From: Streptomyces sp. NBC_00568
GTDB taxonomy: Bacteria; Actinomycetota; Actinomycetes; Streptomycetales; Streptomycetaceae
Length of the DNA stretch: 64,000 bases
Direction of reading: 5' to 3'
Assembly (NCBI RefSeq): GCF_026341855.1
Contig: NZ_JAPENW010000001.1
Coordinates: forward strand, 6,005,001 to 6,069,000
A program made the translations under genes and the position numbers. The notes beneath the pieces were generated by a model. The model saw only the letters and a program-made list of their open reading frames with translations. It was not told the DNA's origin and made no database searches. This document shows positions 58,916 to 64,000 of this stretch, in pieces; position 1 is the stretch's first letter, and each line of letters opens with the position of its first letter.

Positions 58916-59380
58916 ATGCGCAGAGGACGTCGGCTCGCGATCGACGTCGGGGACGCCCGGATCGGGGTCGCCTCGTGCGACCCCGACGGGATCCTCGCGA
59001 CACCGGTGGAGACGGTCCCGGGACGTGACATCCCGGCCGCCCACCGCCGGTTGCGGCAGCTCGTCGAGGAGTATGAGCCGATCGAGGTCGTCGTCGGGCT
59101 CCCTCGCTCCCTCAAGGGGGGCGAGGGCCCCGCCGCGGTCAAGGTCCGTGCCTTCGCCCAGGAGCTCGCGGGCGGGATCGCTCCCGTTCCGGTGCGGCTC
59201 GTGGACGAGCGAATGACCACGGTCACGGCCAGTCAGGGCCTGCGCGCCTCGGGCGTGAAATCGAAGAAAGGCCGGTCGGTGATCGACCAGGCCGCCGCCG
59301 TCGTCATTCTCCAGCAGGCGCTGGAATCCGAACGAGTGTCAGGCAAGTCTCCCGGCGAGGGCGTCGAAGTGGTCATGTGA
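58916..59380 (+). CDS. ruvX: Pre-16S rRNA processing nuclease YqgF/RuvX
   Basis: A 154-residue RNase H-like protein. The first acidic motif is LAIDVGDARIGVASCD, the second VVVGLPRSLKGGEG and the third LVDERMTTVTAS, with Asp and Glu in the expected places. It was once called a putative Holliday junction resolvase; in E. coli it matures the 5' end of 16S rRNA. It lies 11 bases after alaS. Confidence 0.93.
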   Translation: MRRGRRLAIDVGDARIGVASCDPDGILATPVETVPGRDIPAAHRRLRQLVEEYEPIEVVVGLPRSLKGGEGPAAVKVRAFAQELAGGIAPVPVRLVDERMTTVTASQGLRASGVKSKKGRSVIDQAAAVVILQQALESERVSGKSPGEGVEVVM

Positions 59381-59465
59381 TCGCGATACGGTAACGTTCC
59401 GCCCGATGCGGTGGTGTTCGAACAGCCCTCGCACATTAAAGAGGCGGACGGGAGCCGAGCCAATG

Positions 59466-59485
59466 GAGCCGGCCGCTGCCGGCTC
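59466..59485 (+). other. Hairpin in the mltG leader
   Basis: Perfect 8-bp stem GAGCCGGC/GCCGGCTC with a CGCT loop, 18 bases before the mltG start. It lacks a T-tract; it could end read-through from ruvX or influence mltG translation. Confidence 0.5.
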
Positions 59486-59503
59486 GCGGCTCGTAGGGGA
59501 TCG

Positions 59504-61354
59504 ATGACTGAGTATGGCCGGGGCCCAGGCTCCGAACCGTGGCATCCGGAGGACCCGTTGTACGGGGACGTCGGATGGGGCGGACAGGCCGCCGACGGCC
59601 AGTCCGCCTACGACGGCGGCCAGCCGCAGCACTATCCGCAGCAGCAGGCGCAGCAGGGCGACTGGGGCCAGGGTCAGCAGCAGTACCCGGGGCAGGGCCA
59701 GCAGCAGTACCCCGGCCAGGGGCAGCAGTACCCGGGTCAGGGGCAGCAGCAGTACCAGGACCAGCAGCAGTACCCCGGCCAGGGCCAGCAGCAGTACCAG
59801 GGTCAGCAGCAGTACCCCGGCCAGGGCCAGCATGGGTACGCGGACCAGGGACAGCAGCAGTACAACGGTCAGGGTCAGCAGCAGTACCCCGGACAGGGCC
59901 AGCAGCAGTACCCGTCCCAGGGCGGGCAGCAGCAGTACACCGACGGCGGCTGGAACACCGGGGCACAGCCTCAGATGCCGTACGCCGCCGACCCGGCCGA
60001 CCCCTACGCGGGCCAGTACGCCGGTGAGCAGCCCGACTACTACGGCACCCCGGACGCCTACCCGCCGCCCGAGCCGCCGGCCCGGCGCCGTGCCGAGCCC
60101 GAGCCGGAGCGCGCGCCCGAACCCGAGCCGAAGCCGGACTGGGATCCGGGACCGGACCAGGGCGAGCACGCGTTCTTCGCCGGTGGCGACGATGACGACG
60201 ACTTCGACGACGATGACGACCCGAAGGGCCGCCGGGGCCGCGGTGACCGCAAGGACCGGGGCGGCGGCAAGGGCAAGAAGCGCCGCAGTGGCTGCGCCTG
60301 CCTGGTGGTCGTCATGGTCTTCGGAGGCGGTCTCGCCGGCGCCGGATATTTCGGCTATCAGTACTACCAAAATCGTTTCGGCTCCGCTCCCGACTACTCG
60401 GGCGAGGGCACGGGACAGGTGCCCGTCGAGATCACCAAGGGCCAGGGTGGCTACGCGATCGGCCAGAAGCTCAAGGATCTCGGTGTCGTCAAGAGCGTGG
60501 ACGCTTTCGTCTCCGCTCAGGCGGATAATCCCAAGGGCAAGTCGATTCAGGCGGGCGCCTATCTCCTGCGGAAGGGGATGTCGGCCTCGAGCGCCGTCGC
60601 GTTGATGCTCGACCCCAAGAGCCAGAACAACGTGGTCGTGTTTCCCGGTGCCCGCAATTCCCAGGTGTACGCGGCGATCGACAAGAAGCTCGGACTTTCC
60701 CGCGGCACCACCGCCAAGGTCGCGAAGAAGGAATACAAGAGCCTGGGGCTCCCGAAGTGGGCGAACACCGACAAGGACATAAAGGATCCGCTGGAAGGAT
60801 TCCTCTACCCGCTCACGTATCCCGCCGCCAAGGGCATGAAGCCCGAGACCGTGCTGAAGAGCATGGTCGCGCAGGCCAACAAGAAGTACGCGGCGATGGA
60901 ACTCGAAGCGAAGGCGAAGGCCTTCAAGCTCGACGATCCGTTGCAGGTGATCACGGTCGCGAGCCTCGTCCAGGCCGAGGGCAAGACGCACGACGACTAC
61001 CGCAAGATGGCCGAGGTCGTCTACAACCGCCTGAAGATCACCAATACCGAGACCAACCAGAAGCTGCAGTTCGACTCGACCTTCAATTACCTGAAGGGCC
61101 AGAGTAAGATCAACATTGGCGAGTCCGAGATCAACAGCAATCCGGACCCGTACAACACGTATTACCACAGGGGCCTGCCGCCCGGTCCGATCGGCAACCC
61201 GGACGACGATGCCTTCAGGGCGGTGTTCAACCCCACGAAGGACGGCTGGATGTATTTCGTGGCGACCGACGGTCAGAACAATACGGAATTCGCCAAGACG
61301 CTGGCCCAGTTCGAGAAACTCAAGGACAAATTCAATGCCAGCTCGGGCAACTGA
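59504..61354 (+). CDS. mltG: Endolytic murein transglycosylase MltG (YceG-like)
   Basis: A 616-residue protein with one span near 262-285 (CACLVVVMVFGGGLAGAGYF). The cytoplasmic part is very long: Gln/Tyr/Pro/Gly repeats (QGQQQYPG type, about 54-147), then Pro/Glu-rich sequence and an acidic cluster DDDDDFDDDDD. Outside the membrane are the LysM-like segment (GYAIGQKLKDLGVVKSVDAF) and the catalytic YceG domain, with Glu in ASLVQAEGKTHDDYRKMAEV and the FNPTKDGWMYFVA end. The enzyme cuts nascent glycan strands to set their length. ATG at 59504 follows TAGGGGA. Confidence 0.93.
   Translation: MTEYGRGPGSEPWHPEDPLYGDVGWGGQAADGQSAYDGGQPQHYPQQQAQQGDWGQGQQQYPGQGQQQYPGQGQQYPGQGQQQYQDQQQYPGQGQQQYQGQQQYPGQGQHGYADQGQQQYNGQGQQQYPGQGQQQYPSQGGQQQYTDGGWNTGAQPQMPYAADPADPYAGQYAGEQPDYYGTPDAYPPPEPPARRRAEPEPERAPEPEPKPDWDPGPDQGEHAFFAGGDDDDDFDDDDDPKGRRGRGDRKDRGGGKGKKRRSGCACLVVVMVFGGGLAGAGYFGYQYYQNRFGSAPDYSGEGTGQVPVEITKGQGGYAIGQKLKDLGVVKSVDAFVSAQADNPKGKSIQAGAYLLRKGMSASSAVALMLDPKSQNNVVVFPGARNSQVYAAIDKKLGLSRGTTAKVAKKEYKSLGLPKWANTDKDIKDPLEGFLYPLTYPAAKGMKPETVLKSMVAQANKKYAAMELEAKAKAFKLDDPLQVITVASLVQAEGKTHDDYRKMAEVVYNRLKITNTETNQKLQFDSTFNYLKGQSKINIGESEINSNPDPYNTYYHRGLPPGPIGNPDDDAFRAVFNPTKDGWMYFVATDGQNNTEFAKTLAQFEKLKDKFNASSGN
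59665..59945. repeat. 24-bp-type tandem repeat in mltG (QGQQQYPG)
   Basis: About ten imperfect units based on CAGGGCCAGCAGCAGTACCC, 21 to 27 bases long, all in frame. They encode the Gln/Tyr/Pro-rich cytoplasmic head. Confidence 0.85.
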
Positions 61355-62174
61355 CGCTCGCCGGGCTGCTGTGCTCGGTTCGCCGATCGCGCACTCCCTC
61401 TCGCCGGTGCTGCATCGCGCCGCGTACCGCGAGCTGGGCCTCGGGGACTGGACGTACGACCGCTTCGAGATCGACGAGGCGGCGCTGCCCGCTTTCGTCG
61501 AGGGACTCGGACCGGAGTGGGCCGGGCTGTCGCTGACCATGCCGCTGAAGCGGGCCGTGATGCCGCTGGTCGACGAGATCAGCGAGACGGCCGCTTCCGT
61601 CGAGGCGGTCAACACCGTCGTGTTCACGGAGGACGGGCGGCGCGTCGGCGACAACACCGACATCCCCGGGATGGTCGCCGCGCTGCGCGAGCGGGGCATC
61701 GAGCAGGTCGACTCCGCCGCCGTTCTCGGTGCCGGCGCCACCGCCTCCTCCGCGCTGGCTGCCCTCGCCCGGATCTGCACCGGCGAGGTCGTCGCGTACG
61801 TCCGCAGCAAGGAGCGGGCCGCCGAGATGCGGCAGTGGGGCGAGCGGCTCGACATCGAGGTGCGCACCGAGGACTGGGCGGACGCGGAACAGGCCCTGCG
61901 GGCGCCGCTGGTGATCGCCACGACTCCGGCGGGGACCACGGACGCGCTGGCCGCCGCCGCTCCGGAGCGCCCCGCGACCCTCTTCGACGTGCTGTACGAC
62001 CCCTGGCCGACCGCTCTCGCGGCGCGCTGGTCGGCGTACGGCGGAGCCGTGGTCGGCGGACTCGACCTGCTCGTGCACCAGGCGGTGCTCCAGGTAGAGC
62101 AGATGACCGGGCGCACGCCCGCGCCGCTCGGCGCCATGCGCAAGGCGGGCGAACACGCGCTGGCGGCCCGGTAG
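61335..62174 (+). CDS. aroE: Shikimate dehydrogenase
   Basis: A 279-residue enzyme reducing 3-dehydroshikimate to shikimate with NADPH. The substrate site is LGSPIAHSLSPVLHRAAYRE, with catalytic Lys in LTMPLKRAVMPL and Asp in VGDNTDIPGM. The nucleotide loop is VLGAGATASSALAAL. ATG at 61335 lies inside the end of mltG (20-base overlap), with AAGGA in front. A later start would remove conserved residues. Confidence 0.94.
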   Translation: MPARATDARRAAVLGSPIAHSLSPVLHRAAYRELGLGDWTYDRFEIDEAALPAFVEGLGPEWAGLSLTMPLKRAVMPLVDEISETAASVEAVNTVVFTEDGRRVGDNTDIPGMVAALRERGIEQVDSAAVLGAGATASSALAALARICTGEVVAYVRSKERAAEMRQWGERLDIEVRTEDWADAEQALRAPLVIATTPAGTTDALAAAAPERPATLFDVLYDPWPTALAARWSAYGGAVVGGLDLLVHQAVLQVEQMTGRTPAPLGAMRKAGEHALAAR

Positions 62175-62463
62175 GCGACCCCGGTCGAGGCCGTGACGCT
62201 TCCCGGGATGCCCGCCGGCACGGCCGGGGAGCCGGTCGCCGAGACGGCCGGGGCAGGCCCGCTCCGGCGCTCCTGGGGGCGTACGCGGGACGACGCGACC
62301 CGGCCGGGTGCGTCCGCCTGATGGACCTGCGGCCGGTTCCCGCCGCCGAACGTGGGAGGATCGGAGGCGGCGGGCCAGGGCCGCGCACCCGGTCGCGCCG
62401 TCGCCGTACGCGAGGACGCGTGTACGCAGCAGCAGTACCAGGGCGCGAGCATGAGGAGCACCG

Positions 62464-63648
62464 TTGAGCAGGTTGCGCTGGCTGACCGCGGGGGAGTCCC
62501 ACGGTCCCGCACTTGTCGCGACGCTGGAGGGCCTTCCCGCCGGCGTCCCGATCACCACGGAGATGGTGGCGGACCACCTCGCCCGGCGGCGCCTGGGTTA
62601 TGGACGCGGTGCCCGGATGAAGTTCGAGCGTGACGAGGTCACCTTCCTCGGCGGCGTCCGGCACGGCCTGACCCTCGGCTCCCCGGTCGCCGTCATGGTC
62701 GGCAACACCGAGTGGCCCAAGTGGGAGCAGGTCATGGCGGCCGACCCGGTCGCCCCGGAGATCCTCGCCGACCTCGCCCGCAACGCCCCGCTGACCCGCC
62801 CCCGGCCCGGCCACGCCGACCTCGCCGGTATGCAGAAGTACGGCTTCGACGAGGCCCGGCCGATCCTGGAGCGCGCCTCCGCCCGCGAGACCGCGGCCCG
62901 CGTCGCGCTCGGCGCGGTCGCCCGCTCCTACCTGAAGGAGACGGCCGGGATCGAGATCGTCTCCCACGTCGTCGAGCTGGCCGCGGCCAAGGCGCCGTAC
63001 GGCGTCTACCCGAAGCCTTCCGACGTGGAGAGGCTGGACGCCGACCCGGTGCGCTGCCTCGACGCCGACACCTCGAAGGCGATGGTCGCCGAGATCGACC
63101 AGGCCCACAAGGACGGCGACACGCTCGGCGGTGTCGTCGAGGTGCTCGCGTACGGCGTACCGGTGGGCCTCGGCTCGCACGTGCACTGGGACCGTCGTCT
63201 TGACGCCCGGCTCGCGGCCGCGCTCATGGGCATCCAGGCCATCAAGGGCGTCGAGGTCGGCGACGGCTTCGACCTGGCCCGGGTGCCGGGTTCCCAGGCC
63301 CACGACGAGATCGTCCACACCGCGGACGGCATCCGCCGTTCCACCGGCCGCTCCGGTGGCACCGAGGGCGGTCTGACCACCGGTGAGCTGCTGCGCGTCC
63401 GCGCCGCGATGAAGCCGATCGCCACCGTGCCGCGCGCGCTGGCCACCATCGACGTCGCCACCGGCGAGGCCGCCAAGGCCCACCACCAGCGCTCCGACGT
63501 CTGCGCGGTCCCGGCCGCGGGCATCGTCGCCGAAGCCATGGTCGCCCTCGTCCTGGCCGACGCCGTGGGCGAGAAGTTCGGTGGCGACAGCGTCCCGGAG
63601 ACCCGCCGGAACGTGCAGAGCTACCTCGAGAACCTGGCCATCCGGTGA
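62464..63648 (+). CDS. aroC: Chorismate synthase
   Basis: A 394-residue FMN-dependent enzyme that makes chorismate from EPSP. Signatures are [20 protein letters not shown], then [15 protein letters not shown], the [15 protein letters not shown] block and the C-terminal [20 protein letters not shown]. Start is TTG at 62464, with GAGGAG in front. The 289-base gap before it has no gene. Confidence 0.97.
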   Translation: MSRLRWLTAGESHGPALVATLEGLPAGVPITTEMVADHLARRRLGYGRGARMKFERDEVTFLGGVRHGLTLGSPVAVMVGNTEWPKWEQVMAADPVAPEILADLARNAPLTRPRPGHADLAGMQKYGFDEARPILERASARETAARVALGAVARSYLKETAGIEIVSHVVELAAAKAPYGVYPKPSDVERLDADPVRCLDADTSKAMVAEIDQAHKDGDTLGGVVEVLAYGVPVGLGSHVHWDRRLDARLAAALMGIQAIKGVEVGDGFDLARVPGSQAHDEIVHTADGIRRSTGRSGGTEGGLTTGELLRVRAAMKPIATVPRALATIDVATGEAAKAHHQRSDVCAVPAAGIVAEAMVALVLADAVGEKFGGDSVPETRRNVQSYLENLAIR

Positions 63649-64000
63649 CCGCGCCGCAGCTGGTCCTGGTCGGCCCGATGGGGGTCGGCAAGTCCACGGT
63701 GGGCGCGCTCGTCGCCGAGCGGCTCGGCTGCGCCTACCGGGACACGGACGACGACATCGTGGCCGCGCAGGGCCGCACCATCGCCGACATCTTCGTCGAC
63801 GAGGGCGAGTCCGCCTTCCGCGCCATCGAGAAGCAGGCGGTGCGCGAGGCGCTCGCCGCGCACGACGGTGTGCTGGCGCTGGGCGGCGGTTCGATCCTCG
63901 ACCCGGACACCCGCGCGCTGCTCGCCGGTCACCAGGTCGTCTATCTCTCCATGGACGTGGAGGAGGCGGTCCAGCGCACCGGTCTGAACGCGGCCCGTCC
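63645..64000 (+). CDS. aroK: Shikimate kinase, 3' part beyond window
   Basis: The first 118 residues are present. The P-loop [11 protein letters not shown] (near 10-20), the shikimate-binding DTDDDI and the ALGGGSILD motif are clear. It phosphorylates shikimate. GTG at 63645 overlaps the aroC stop (GTGA). The reading frame is still open at the window end. Confidence 0.95.
   Translation, partial: MTAPQLVLVGPMGVGKSTVGALVAERLGCAYRDTDDDIVAAQGRTIADIFVDEGESAFRAIEKQAVREALAAHDGVLALGGGSILDPDTRALLAGHQVVYLSMDVEEAVQRTGLNAAR

Noticed and set aside
55296-59003. A 1235-codon minus-strand frame opposite alaS and its neighbours
   Set aside because: It runs through several real plus-strand genes and has no domain or start signal.
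62352-62633. 93-codon frame overlapping the start of aroC
   Set aside because: Its second half is aroC read in another frame, and the first half has no ribosome site or recognisable sequence.

Overview
The window is a stretch of high-GC actinobacterial chromosome, almost certainly Streptomyces. G/C-ending codons dominate, many genes start with GTG or TTG, and stop/start overlaps of the ATGA/GTGA type are frequent. It carries ssgB, which is confined to sporulating actinomycetes, and a phosphatidylinositol-mannoside pathway. From memory the order matches the core-chromosome segment of S. coelicolor from about ssgB down to aroK (roughly SCO1541 to SCO1495). There is no prophage, transposase, integrase or CRISPR array.

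Layout. 1-3.7 kb: the 5' part of a DsbA/FrnE-like oxidoreductase, small membrane proteins, a CGNR zinc-finger regulator, the sporulation protein gene ssgB and a divergent TIGR02611-type membrane protein. 3.75-15.3 kb: a block bracketed by two nearly identical tRNA-Val(CAC) genes. It holds 1.5 kb of repeat-rich non-coding DNA, then a sugar operon (lipoprotein binding protein, two permeases, a YesL-like membrane protein, a secreted YetA/PL26-like rhamnogalacturonan lyase), a large membrane protein and a SRPBCC protein. The operon has a readable promoter with LacI-type operator sequences at its start point. 15.4-21.5 kb: a DnaQ-type exonuclease, a DUF4365 nuclease-like gene overlapping an unknown gene, thrS, a potassium channel and a HIT protein. 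21.6-31.1 kb: an unknown 571-aa membrane protein, an EF-G-like GTPase, the PIM pathway (pgsA-like synthase, acyltransferase, mannosyltransferase), a LemA-like protein and PLP synthase pdxST.

31.1-46 kb: yebC, ruvCAB, yajC-secD-secF-apt, relA, a DUF349 protein, a membrane-anchored cyclophilin, a glyoxalase-II-like hydrolase and hisS. 46-50 kb: an ABC exporter fused by overlaps to a NarL-type two-component system, with a 20-bp palindrome upstream. 50-55.3 kb: a vitamin K epoxide reductase homologue, rarA, rpsD and a STAND NTPase that lacks any DNA-binding domain. 55.4-64 kb: DUF948 and DUF6167-type proteins, alaS, ruvX, mltG and the shikimate genes aroE-aroC-aroK (the last cut by the window edge).

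Most genes are housekeeping: translation, recombination, protein export, stringent response, cell-wall and aromatic biosynthesis. The accessory candidates are the pectin (rhamnogalacturonan) block between the tRNAs, the DUF4365 pair, the ABC/two-component operon and the orphan STAND NTPase. Small tandem duplications (22 to 44 bp) recur at several gene ends and inside linkers. All family names come from reading the translations. No database search was run.
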